From Salvator merianae (Eukaryota; Chordata; Lepidosauria; Squamata; Teiidae): DNA of 64,000 bases. Positions 1 through 9,315 of this stretch are shown here, one piece after another; the stretch's first letter is position 1; each line of letters begins with the position of its first letter. The position numbers were made by a program, and so were the translations under genes. The stretch covers positions 44,084,521-44,148,520 of the forward strand of contig QVOM02000119.1 of NCBI GenBank assembly GCA_003586115.2. Direction: 5' to 3'. Below the pieces are notes generated by a model. That model saw only the letters and a program-made list of their open reading frames with translations. It was not told the origin of the DNA and ran no database searches.

Positions 1-110
1 GTAGAAGGGAGGCCTCTGGACCCCTTTGTAGACTATTTTAACTGCAAGTGCAGAAGGTCCCCGTGGCCCTGTTCACACTTTAGTGCTAGTGAGCATCCAG
101 ACACATGGAG
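1..110. repeat. MITE-like fragment (family F end) in HEBP1 intron 1
   Basis: The stretch around 68-105 reads as a transposon end (GGCCCTGTTCACACTTTAG, then GTGCTAGTGAGCATCC). It resembles the ends of elements near 7875 and 57916. The element is cut by the window edge or decayed. The rest of 111-667 is HEBP1 intron 1, in which I see nothing else recognisable. Confidence 0.4.
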
Positions 111-667
111 AGTCATGCTGTTAAACACAACAGTTGGTTTCACTACTAATTAACTTTCTCCTCTTCTTTCTCAATTGCTGTTCAGTATTCTGTGCTTACT
201 GAGAATGCTTACTCTTCAGTGGGATGAACTTTTTGTCCCCTAATTTAAAAATAATCATGCCTTTGTACCTCTGGAAACTTAAACATTCCACCAAGGGCAT
301 TAATGCCTTCCTTTTATTTCCCCTTGATGGCACCCACCTCCTTAAGTCTGTTATTAGAGAAAATAACTGAATCCAATTTCCATGTACAGAACATGTGTCT
401 GTTTTACTCACAAAGCAATACAAAATGCAGTCTAAGAGCAATGTGAGGAATATTATTATAGTCAAATGGCAACTCCCACCACCCATTACATTTTGAAAAA
501 TGCAGCTATACTTTTCAGATCGCTTCTTGAAGGGAGAGCCAGTCTTTTAATAGACTTGTTGGCTAAATAAATGGTGTACAACTTGTGGCTGGGATCTTCT
601 TTCTCTGTAAAGAAACATATTGGTTACATCTCTCTGGAACATGATGTACTTATTTTCATTTTACCAG

Positions 668-806
668 GATAATGTAGCTTATGAGGAAAGGGTGTATGAA
701 GGTGGAAAGTTCGCTACAGTCGAGCTTACTGGAAAACCATTTGATGAGGCGTTAAATGAAGCTGCACTGAAACTACTCAAATATGTTGGAGGAAGTAATA
801 ATCAAG
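668..806 (+). CDS. HEBP1: HEBP1 exon 2 (heme-binding protein 1)
   Basis: HEBP1 is a cytosolic SOUL/HEBP-family protein that binds heme and other tetrapyrroles; its N-terminal peptide acts as a formyl-peptide-receptor ligand in mammals. The exon opens after a TTTTACCAG acceptor (AG at 666-667) and closes at CAAG|GTGAG, leaving phase 1. It encodes 46 residues containing [14 protein letters not shown] and the pattern [19 protein letters not shown], which match mammalian HEBP1 in order. Exon 1, with the start codon and the chemotactic-peptide region, is not in the window. The open frame does extend left to an ATG at 620, but that ATG lies before the acceptor and is intronic. The reading frame and both splice sites join correctly to the next exon. 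Confidence 0.95.
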
Positions 807-909
807 GTGAGAAATTTTATTTACCTTCCAAACTCTCCCCTTAATGAAACTCTTTAATTGTGCAGTGTTAGCAACAGAGATAGGGCTACTGTTGAGCAGG
901 AGAGCTTCT

Positions 910-1560
910 GGGCCTATTCACACTTGACGGTAGCAAGCACTGAGAATGCTTGCTATTCAAGTGCATTCACACCTCAAGACGGCTGAAGCAACCAGGAGCG
1001 TGCTTCATCCACTCCCAATTGCTACTACCAGTGGTGCACAAAATAGTAGTCTGCAACCTTACTTGAAGCTCATAGTGAGCTTCAGGTAAGGTTGCATTCA
1101 CAGTTACCTGCACAGTGGCAGTCATCTTGTGGGTGATGTGCCCATTATGCATGCATGACTGGGCGATCACACATGTACAATGGGGCAATTGGACATAGCC
1201 TGATCGTGTAGGCCCAATGGCACTGCCACAATCGGCCCATCATGCAGGTGGGATTGGCTGGTCATGCCTGCACACTGCTGGTTGCCATGGCGCAGGCGCG
1301 ATTGGGGCATCGCATGGGCCTGATGGGACAGTCCCGATTGCTCCACCACACATGCACACACATGTGTGCGGTACTGCTGCCAGTCACCATGGAAGTGCCG
1401 GATGCTTGCCAGCCACTGCCATGTCGAGGATCAGGCACAGCTACCAGCGTTTGCATCACGAATGCCAGTAGCCAGCTTCAGGATCTGCTTTTGACCACAT
1501 GGTGCAGACAGCATCCGCACTGTGTGGTTAAGTACTCACGTAGTAAGTGTGAAAACGGCC
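910..1560. mobile_element. Non-autonomous DNA element, family B copy 1
   Basis: It lies in HEBP1 intron 2. The left end is GGGCCTATTCACACTTGACG and the right end reads back as GGCCGTTTTCACACTTACTA, giving imperfect terminal inverted repeats. A subterminal stretch (TAGCAAGCACTGAGAATGCT and following) and a CAGGATC/GGCTTCAGGA(T/C)CTG block recur in the copy at 21493-21952. This copy has an extra GC-rich inner part at about 1130-1380. No coding capacity is evident; the open frames inside it are incidental. No clear target duplication was found. Confidence 0.6.
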
Positions 1561-1769
1561 TCTGACTTGCACACAGAAGGATGCAGTATCTACAGAGCTC
1601 TTCCCAGTTAATGGTGACCATATTAAACAAGATGAACCAGAGTTCTCTTTCAATATCTGGCAGGTTCCTATTTTATTACTGGCAACTGGCCGCTTGGGTG
1701 TATGTGTAACCTTTCATGTCTGTCTCTCTCTCAGAAAAGTAGACTCTGTGGTCTGTATGTCTCTTGCAG

Positions 1770-1950
1770 GAGCTGGGATGGGGATGATGTCTCCTGTGTG
1801 CACCACAGTCTTTTCTGCAGATGATGGATCATTGCAACATAAAATTAAAGTCTTGCTACGGATTCCAAGCCAGTTCCAGGCCAATCCTCCTTCTCCTACT
1901 GACGAAGCCATTCAGATTGAACAGAGGGAGGAAATGACTATTTATTCCAC
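1770..1950 (+). CDS. HEBP1: HEBP1 exon 3
   Basis: The acceptor is CTCTTGCAG (AG at 1768-1769) and the donor is CCAC|GTAAGT. The exon takes up phase 1 from exon 2 and leaves phase 2. It encodes the middle of the SOUL domain: GAGMGMMSP, then [16 protein letters not shown], then [20 protein letters not shown] and a terminal MTIYST. The GxGMGM stretch, the DGSLQ.K.KV..RIP block and PP.P.D...I..RE are the family landmarks. The stretch that aligns to mammalian VPISFAVF reads SPVCTTVF, a local divergence with no break in frame. No stop or frameshift is seen, so the exon looks functional. Confidence 0.95.
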
Positions 1951-2809
1951 GTAAGTTTCTAGTGGAGGGCTTCATATGCAGAAGTGGCTGGCCAGATATC
2001 GTTGAACTGCAATGTCCATCTGCCTCAGCCAAAGTGGGCAATAGTCACAGACTGTAGAGTTGTAGCCCAGTATCTGGATGGCCAAGGAATTTAGCTTTAA
2101 TTTAATATAGGTTCTGATTGCCCATGCCAAGTAATCTCTAACTGCATTGTAAGTCAGTCAGGAGTTTCTGCTTTCCTGGAAAGGAATGGTTACTGTTTAC
2201 TCTCTAGCATAGACTCAGACTGCATTGTGTCCTCCAGATATTGTGGGTCTGATTATCTCTAACCAATCAGCATGCTGGCTGGACTGATGGCAATCATAGC
2301 TCCCAACATCTGGTAGCCACAGTGACGAGAATTGTTTTAATATCAATGCAATGGCAATATTCTCTAAAAAGAACCCTCCTGCACATTTGGTTATGGTTTC
2401 CTTGAAGAGGAACACCTTTAAACTCCTTGGGGCGGGAGCTTTCATGCTTGTTTATGTAACTCTTATGTGGTCTTATGTGTATGGATGACACAATGCAAGA
2501 TATGAGATTTGTTATCCTTTGAGCAAGGATCAAAAAATGTTCAGTCCTGTTACCCATTGTTCAGAATTTCCAAAAAGGAACAAATGAAAGCAAAATCGGT
2601 TGCCAATGAAAAGTAGTCCAGTGTTTGCCACTGTGATGTTAATGAACGTGATCAGCTGTTACATCATTCTATTTTCCATTGAATACTTGTTGCCTTTTTG
2701 CCTCAAGAGAGCTATGCTTAAAGAAAGGCTGCTGAAGTCTTCTGTTACTACTTGCAGTTCCTGTGAAATTTACTCTCCTCTCTAGATATATATATATGAA
2801 TTGAAATTA

Positions 2810-3065
2810 AGTGGTTCATGTTTTATTTGAACCATTTTTTTTTACAGTACCCCTGCCGTCACATTCACTTTGAACCATGGAAACCACTGTGAACCCCCCT
2901 TGGTTCACTGTGGTTCCCTTGGTTTGTTAGAAACACCCCTTAGTTCGGTTCATCAAAATTTTTATTTGAACCATAGGGTAGTTCAGTTCACATGTGAACC
3001 ACACAAACATCACAGTTCACTGCAAATTGCATACAAATTGAACCAGTTCAGCACATGGCATCATC
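2810..3065. repeat. GAACC/GGTTC-rich dispersed repeat, copy 1
   Basis: The stretch is full of GAACC, GGTTC, TTGAACCAT and CAGTTCA words in both orientations, for example near 2828, 2870, 2895, 2947, 2970 and 2992. Two further stretches of the same make-up occur at about 13068-13420 and 14757-14900. This looks like a non-autonomous repeat with internal inverted motifs. I cannot assign a superfamily. Confidence 0.45.
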
Positions 3066-3162
3066 ATTGTTCTAACTGCTCAATGTTAGATTGGGGCGCT
3101 GTCTACATAGGTACTTAAAGCTACCCTACAGGCTCCAGAGGCCTAGGTTCTTGTGGGTCTGG

Positions 3163-3340
3163 GCCCTTTCTGCACTTGACCTTATTCCAGATTATATCTT
3201 GGAATAAGGGTCTGCCGTCTGCATGTTACTATGAACTATGGCAGGCCACACCTGGGGCCTGCTATAATCTGCACTAGTGTGTGGATAGCAGGTCCCTATT
3301 CTGGGATATAGTCCAGAATAAAGTGAAGTGCAGAAAGGGC
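3163..3340. mobile_element. Palindromic foldback MITE, family A copy 1
   Basis: The left arm GCCCTTTCTGCACTTGACCT is mirrored at the right end (the right end read backwards starts GCCCTTTCTGCACTTCACTT). The complementarity continues inward through TATTC.AGA.TATATC and the GACC/GGTC block, so most of the 178 bp can fold into one hairpin. Four other copies are in this window. The flanks share CTGG on both sides, which may be a short target duplication. Confidence 0.7.
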
Positions 3341-4511
3341 CTGGATGTCCTCATGTTATCAGCCCCTGAGCTGCCTCAGCAGTTCAACAAAGCAAACTAC
3401 CTGTAAAGTAATCCAATTCAGAGTACTCTGAAGGTACTTCAGTAGGGACAAGTCACCTCCCCTGCCTGAGATACACAGAGGGAGGGAAGGAGTCAATCTG
3501 AAGGCCAAGGATCATGCTGGCACTCTCCACTGTGGGCCAGAAACAGCCGACTTCTAGTGCCATTTCTAAGCTGTTGCAGCAAGTTCTGCTTGCAGCAACA
3601 TTCCAGGATGCCCACTGAGGCACACAGCATGTGGCCACTACATCTTTTGTTCCTATGGTGGCCCAGAGCCTTTAGGCCTGGGAGCCAGTACAACAGGTCT
3701 TCCTTCCATTGTATTATATTTGCATCTAAGTGGGAAATCCCTTTGGTTGCCCAAACAAACACTATCTAGAGTTAATAGCCTAACACTTTTGATATGGCAG
3801 TTCCTTTGACCCAATCAGAAAGAATCTGAATGCATCCCGTCTTCCATTTTCAGTTGGAGGATCCATTTGCGGGCACCCAGGAGAAACAGCACTGAGCATC
3901 CTTCAACTCCAGCAGCCTTTGGGTGTCTCGCTCATGTCAAAGGAAAGAGAAACATTACTGTGGTTATTGTGACAGAGGGTGTTGTCACAATCCATAATTT
4001 GAAATGGATATTTCTTTTTAAAAAAAAAAGAAAAAAAAAAGCCTGCTGAGAAGCAACTTTAATACTACTGATTCAGTGTAGGAAATGTGTAGCAGTAGTG
4101 TGTGCCGTTCTTTTTAAATGTCTGACATGAAATGTGATGTTTGGCCTTTCTGGCAAATATTCCCTCTGTAGCAATTGCTTTACCCTTCATAACTCTTATG
4201 TTGCTATGGCAGATGAAGTTCTCATGTCATGGTATGTTTGGAAATGGACACTGTGCATTGCTTGAAACTATGACACATAGCTAAGCACATGGAAGTTGAC
4301 CTGCTATTGTCATAAACAGGAGAGGGTTAGTTATAAAGGTTTGATTAATCTAGTCACGTCAGGTCTCAAGTCAATGATTGTGGGGTGTTTGGGATGGATT
4401 CCTTATTTCAGCTTTATGTGCTGCTCAGCTTGAGACAAACTGAATTCTTCTTTGATTTAATTTGGCAGTTCTTCTCTTAGGAACAGTATAAGGTATTACT
4501 GTAGAAACGCT

Positions 4512-4861
4512 GGGCTTTTCGCACTTCCCACTTTGGAATGTATGAATCCAAACATTCCAAGGTGGAACAGTCCCCATGGTGCAGTGGCCATCCACACTGC
4601 AAGAGTTGGAACAGCCCAGAAAAAGGCTTCCAGCATTCACAGTGCGAATGCTGCCTGCCTGCCATGACAGTGGCTGCAGAAATGTCCAACCACTGCCATG
4701 GCAACCAGGGATATGATGTGCAAGTGCACAGCCACAGCCTCAGTGCATGAGTGTACAGGCACAGCTATGGCACGCAAGTGTGCGGCCGTAGCCGCAGCAT
4801 TGCCTGCAGCATTCACACTAGGAAGTAGGTATGAACACTGCTCCCAATATAGCTGTGGATA
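4512..4861. mobile_element. Non-autonomous DNA element, family C copy 1
   Basis: It starts GGGCTTTTCGCACTTCCCAC, followed by a local inverted repeat (TTGGAATG ... CATTCCAA). The inner block with CTGCCTGCCATGACAGTGGC and CACTGCCATGGCAACCAGG reappears as the reverse complement inside 57916-58330. There is no clear own right end; it abuts another element start at 4862. Confidence 0.5.
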
Positions 4862-5005
4862 ACTATTTTCACACTTACAAGAGCAGAACATACTAATAAG
4901 CAGGGTTCAAGCCGGCCAGGATCAGGTACACTGACCAGCATTTGCACTTGTCAGCAATGGAACAGTTTGCAAGCTGACCAGTAGGGGGACCAGTGCAAAT
5001 AGGAA
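4862..5005. mobile_element. Short MITE-like repeat, family H copy 1
   Basis: It begins CTATTTTCACACTTACAAG, then AGCAGGGTTCAAGCCGGCCA. The same order of words (CACTTACCACAGTAGAACAT, then AGCAGGGTTCAGGCCAGTCA) occurs at 30434-30572. The right part carries CCAGTAGGGGGACCAGTGCA, resembling an inverted end. Confidence 0.4.
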
Positions 5006-5215
5006 TGCACTAGTCAGGGAGCTGTTTCTGAAGCCAGACAGCAGTTTTTGAAGCCAGAGCAGCTCCTTTCAAAGTTGTCTTTGAAATGACAGCCGGGGTG
5101 CAAAGCTGAAAGTGCAAACTGGGTTGTGAAGTCATAGCCTTAAATCATAGAATCATAGAGTTGGAAGGGACCTCCAGGGTCATCGAGTCCAACCCCCTGC
5201 TCAATGCAGGATTCA

Positions 5216-6208
5216 CTACACCATCCTAGACAGATATCTGTCCAGCCTTTCCTTGAAGATCTCCAGCGAAGGAGAGCCCACCACCTCCTGTGGTAACCTG
5301 TTCCCAGTGACTGATTGCCCTTCGGTCAGAAAGTTTTTCCTAATATCTAGCCTGTATCTACTCCCTTGAAGTTTCATCCCATTGTTTCTAGTCCTTCCTT
5401 CTTGTGCAACTGAGAATAGGGCCAATCCTTCTGCACTGTGACAGCCCTTCAGATACTTGAAAACAGCTATCATATCTCCTCTCAGTCTTCTCTTCTGCAG
5501 GCTAAACATTCCTAGGTCCTTTAACCATTCCTTGTAGGACATGGTTTGCAGACCGCTCACCATTTTGGTCGCCCTTCTCTGAACTTGTTCCAGTTTGTCA
5601 ATGTCCCTTTTAAACTGGGGTGCCCAGAACTGGACACAATACTCCAGATGAGGTCTGACCAAGGAAGAGTAAAGTGGGACAATTACTTCTCGTGATCTAG
5701 ACTCTATACTCCTCTTGATACAGCCCAGGATGGTGTTTGCCTTTTTTGCAGCTGCATCACACTGTTGACTCATGTTTAATCTATGATCTACTAGTACACC
5801 CAGATCCTTTTCACATGAGCTGCTGCTCAGCAAGATTCCTCCCATTCTGTATTGGATATTGTCATTTTTCTTACCCAGATGTAAAACTTTGCATTTCTCC
5901 CTGTTAAATGTCATTGTGTTAGTTTCAGCCCACTGTTCAAGCTTGTCCAAATCCTTTTGAATCCTCTTCTTCTCCTCCCTAGTGTTAGCAACCCCTCCTA
6001 GCTTTGTGTCATCTGCAAATTTGATCAGCGTACCTTCGACACCTTCATCCAGATCGTTTATAAAAATGTTGAACAGCAATGGGCCCAAGACAGAACCTTG
6101 CGGTACCCCACTCGAGACAGTCTTCCAATCGGATGTGAAGACATTTATGACCACTCTTTGAGTACGATTAGTTATGAATCCACCTAACAGTTGTCCTGTC
6201 AATCCCAT
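5216..6208 (-). pseudogene. CR1 ORF2, RT C-terminal half
   Basis: This open segment continues the CR1 reverse transcriptase in the next frame. It carries motif B (SGVPQGSVLGPLL, then FNIFINDL) and the catalytic motif C FADDTKL. After these come thumb-region blocks (KCKVLHLG, EKDLGVLVD, FWAPQFKRDIDKLEQVQRRA) and a C-terminal LFSLQKRRLRGD-like part (here MFSLQKRRLRGD). All three catalytic aspartates of motifs A and C are retained across the two halves. The overlap of the two frames at 6168-6208 brackets the single frameshift. Confidence 0.85.
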
Positions 6209-7424
6209 ATTTGATCATTTTGTCAATAAGTATAGTATGAGACACCTTGTCAAATGCTTTGCTAAAGTCAAGATATACTACGTCCACAGCCTTTCCTTGA
6301 TCGATCCATCCAGTAATTTTGTCATAAAAGGAAATGAGATTAGTCTGGCATGACTTGCTTGTTACAAATCCATGTTGGCTCTGGTTAATTACTGCATTCC
6401 CATCCAAGTGTTCCCATATATGCTGTTTAATGATTTGTTCAAGTATCTTGCCTGGTATTGAAGTCAGGCTCACAGGCCTGTAGTTGCCTGGGTCAGCCTT
6501 CTTTCCTTTTTTAAAGATAGGTACAACATTTGCCCTTCTCCAGTCTTCTGGGACTTCTCCTGTTTTCCATGAGTTCTCAAATATCACAGAGAGTGGTTCA
6601 GCAATTATATCAGCTAATTCCTTCAGCACCCTAGGATGTAATTCATCTGGGCCTGGAGACTTGAATTCATTTAAGTTTGCTAAGTGTTCCCTCACCTTCT
6701 CCTTGTCCATACAGAGCCTTGATTCTCTTATTCCCTCAACAGCACAGTGAAGGCCAACTGATGTTTCATTTCCTTTCTGAGAGAAAACAGATGCAAAATA
6801 GGAGTTCAGAAGTTCTGCCTTCTGAATGTCGTTTTTGACCAAATCACCCTTCTCATTCTGTAAAGGTCCTATAGCTTCTTTGACTTTTCTTTTGCTTCTG
6901 ACATACCCCCAAAACCCTTTTTTATTGTTTTTGGCCTCTCTTGCAATCCTCAATTCATTTTTAGCTTTAGCCTTTCTGACACTTATCCTGCAGTTCCTGC
7001 AGATTGCATTATATTCTTCTTTTGATATTTCCCCCTCTTTCAATTTTTTAAACATTTCTTTTTTTCTTTTTAGCAAGTTATTAAGTTCAGGGTTCATCCA
7101 CCCTGGTCTCTTTAGATACTTGCCATTCTTTCTTCTTTTAGGAATTGTTAAAGATTGTGCCTCTAGAATCTCCTTTCTCAAAATTTCCCATCCTTCCTGG
7201 ACATTTCTGTCCTTTAAGACATCCAGCCAATGGATCCTTCCTACCCTCCTTCTGAGTCCATCAAAATCTGCTCCTCTGAAGTCTAACCTTGAAATCTGAG
7301 TCCTCTCAGATCTTCCTCCTTTCGTTATCCAAAACTCAATGATAGCATGGTCACTACCACCCAGGGTCCCAGTCACCCTTACTTCCTCAACCATTTCCTC
7401 CCTGTTAGTAAGGATTAGGTCCAA
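6168..7424 (-). pseudogene. CR1 ORF2, endonuclease C-terminus and RT N-terminal half
   Basis: 418 codons are open without a stop. Near residue 20 the SDHAII motif marks the end of the apurinic-type endonuclease. Residues about 95-230 are a basic linker. The reverse transcriptase begins around GPDELHPRVLKELAD, with NYRPVSLTS and motif A VVYLDFSKAFD. The frame ends at RWIHN, where the family continues into W-L-TNRTQR; a small deletion here shifts the frame. It is part of an ORF2-type polyprotein for target-primed reverse transcription. The 5' part of the endonuclease is missing, so it cannot act on its own. Confidence 0.85.
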
Positions 7425-7559
7425 GATAGCAGACCCCCTTGTTTTTCCTCCATCCTTTGGAAAATGAAGTTATCTGCCAGAGAGGATAAGAATTTATTGG
7501 ATCCGTAAGTGTTGGACGGCGCCTGCTGTCCCCTCCCCGCCACCATTTCAAACCCAGAA

Positions 7560-7875
7560 TTAGTGTGAACGCAGCTCCCCTTATCTATAGTTGTTCATGC
7601 AAGTGAACTTCCAGACTGCAATTTACTTCATTAGCCTTACTCAGCTGCAGGTGAGCATCAGGTGGGCTTGGGTGAGCTTCAAGACTGCTGATTCCATTGC
7701 AGGTGCGAATGCACCTTACTAGCGAGTGGAGAGGAACATTCCTCTCATAAAGTGTGAACAGGCCCCTTCAGTAGCATCTGCAGAAACTCCCAAACACCTG
7801 GGCCTCCTCAAAGTGCAGATGCACTGTGCTAGTGAGCGTCCGGACACTCACTAGCACTCAAGTGCAAACAGGCCC
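7560..7875. repeat. MITE-like fragments (family F)
   Basis: Two minus-oriented ends are visible: AAAGTGTGAACAGGCCCC at about 7746-7763 and AAGTGCAAACAGGCCC ending at 7875. Read backwards the second gives GGGCCTGTTTGCACTTGAGT, then GCTAGTGAGTGTCCGG, like the left end at 57916. It is probably one decayed element or two neighbouring fragments. Confidence 0.4.
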
Positions 7876-8955
7876 ACATGTCAGAGGCTTTGGGGACCAG
7901 TTTGATTGGTCATTGCTTATTGTGTTCTTAAATTAACACCAGCCACCCTTCAGTGTCTCAAATATAATTGGGACCAAATTTAACCATAAAAAGCATGCTC
8001 ATTCTTTCTTCTTTCACTGTGTGGCTGATTAAAATCAAGAGAGGATCATTGAGCAAGTGGAATATGAAAAAGATTGAATACACTTTCCTCTGCTACCATG
8101 ATATCAGTTGGACTCAACTATTCTCTCTTTAATGTTAACTCTTAAAAAGGGAAGAAGGGGGGTTGCTAAGCAGATTAAATTCTGCTTATTATTATTATTT
8201 AGCTTTTGTAGATGCTTTTAATTGAAAAAATTCTCAACGCAGAAGCAGAAACAAAACTGCATTTAAGTATTTTAGCGAGTCAATAAAATGTTATTATAAA
8301 ATAATAAAATGATCCTTCAAAGCCAGCTCCTCACCCATCTCTTGTAACTATCCATCATCACCATCACAAAACATATTTGATACACAGACTTTATAGCATT
8401 GCAGCTGCAGCTGTAAAATCTCCTTGCCTAGCTTGATTCTGACAGCAGAATCGCCTATCAACCTGCAATTTCTACCCGTCATCATACAATGCAGAACAAA
8501 ACTCCATATGCAGTGCCAGGATTGTGTCAGTGTGTTTGAGTACTTTAAGATCTCCACTGACATTTCCTGTCACTCACTGTCATGAGACACAATCTAGTTG
8601 GCATTTTGCTTCTGTACGTACCTGTGAAATACATAATCCTGGCTTTATGCTACTGCTTTTCATTTCAAAGGGCCATGCACAGGAGAAGGGCCATTCAAAT
8701 AAATTGTGTCTCATGGATCAGTTCTACTTGCCTCCTAGTCTACTACCCTTAGATGCACCTGGAATGGGTAACATGAAATAACTGCTTTGGTTTAAGATCT
8801 GCTACTACTGGAAAGAGAATAGGCACACTGCAGAAAGGTCCTCCTTATGCCAGCTGGTCTTGCTTGAGTATTTCTCTTTCCCTTTATGCAATTATTTTCC
8901 AATGCTGGTCTACTTGTGCCCCTTCAATTTTTTGTTTTTTTAATTTTGTTATTAG

Positions 8956-9154
8956 GCAGTTTGGAGGCTATGCCAAAGAAGTGGATTATGTGAATTATGC
9001 AGCCAAGCTGAGTTCTGTCTTAGACAATGAGAAATCTTTCCACAAGGACTTCTATTTTTGCAATGGCTATGACCCTCCCATGAAACCCTATGGGCGCCGA
9101 AATGAGGTTTGGCTGTTGAAAAGTGAACAATCTGAAAACAAGAAAGCTGGATGA
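8956..9154 (+). CDS. HEBP1: HEBP1 exon 4 (last coding exon)
   Basis: The acceptor is TTGTTATTAG (AG at 8954-8955). The first base completes a Thr codon split with exon 3, then QFGGYAKE follows. The exon encodes the C-terminal part of the SOUL fold: [13 protein letters not shown], then [20 protein letters not shown] and VWLLK. The CNGYDPP/YGRRNE.WLL signature is diagnostic for HEBP1. In the mammalian proteins I recall, the chain stops just after WLLK-T. Here it runs about nine residues further ([10 protein letters not shown]) to TGA at 9152-9154. That polar tail is the only clear oddity. No frameshift is seen. Confidence 0.96.
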
Positions 9155-9315
9155 AAAAAGGGAATAAGAAGAAGAAATGGATTTTTTTTAATTATTAGAA
9201 GATTGCTTTGATAAAAAGTTATTCTACTCTCTCCATTTTCTTTTGTAAATCATGAGTTAAATTTCTTGACCTGTTTTCTGTCCAAGTTAAAAATAAAATG
9301 CCTTTAGTAAAGAGT
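9155..9315 (+). promoter_or_regulatory. HEBP1: HEBP1 3' UTR with poly(A) signal
   Basis: A canonical AATAAA at 9292-9297 lies 138 bp after the HEBP1 stop, so cleavage is expected about 15-25 bp further on. This is the first such hexamer downstream in the sense direction and gives a short 3' UTR. Confidence 0.75.

Larger units (their letters stand above)
5144..7505 (-). mobile_element. CR1 LINE, 5'-truncated, 2.4 kb
   Basis: The 3' end at 5144 reads, on the minus strand, into ...CTCTATGATTCTATGAT, the short tandem octamer tail typical of sauropsid CR1. The preceding minus-strand sequence (CCTGGAGGTCCCTTCCAACTC) is the standard CR1 end. The body carries the end of the endonuclease domain (GGSDHAIIEF) and a full reverse transcriptase, in two open segments described separately. 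The 5' end is lost near 7505, as is usual for LINE insertions. With only one obvious coding lesion in about 2.2 kb it is a relatively recent copy. It sits inside HEBP1 intron 3 in antisense to the gene. Confidence 0.93.
1951..8955 (+). other. HEBP1: HEBP1 intron 3, about 7 kb
   Basis: The intron is bounded by GTAAGT at 1951 and TTATTAG ending at 8955. It holds the GAACC-rich repeat, MITE families A, C, H and F, and a CR1 element, each listed separately. In 1951-2805, 3345-4510 and 7880-8955 I see no recognisable gene or repeat apart from short A-rich runs near 4018-4040 and AT-rich tracts near 8190-8310. Confidence 0.85.

Noticed and set aside
620..667. ATG at 620 as the HEBP1 start
   Set aside because: It precedes a strong splice acceptor and the translated stretch is unlike the HEBP1 N-terminus; exon 1 must lie left of the window.
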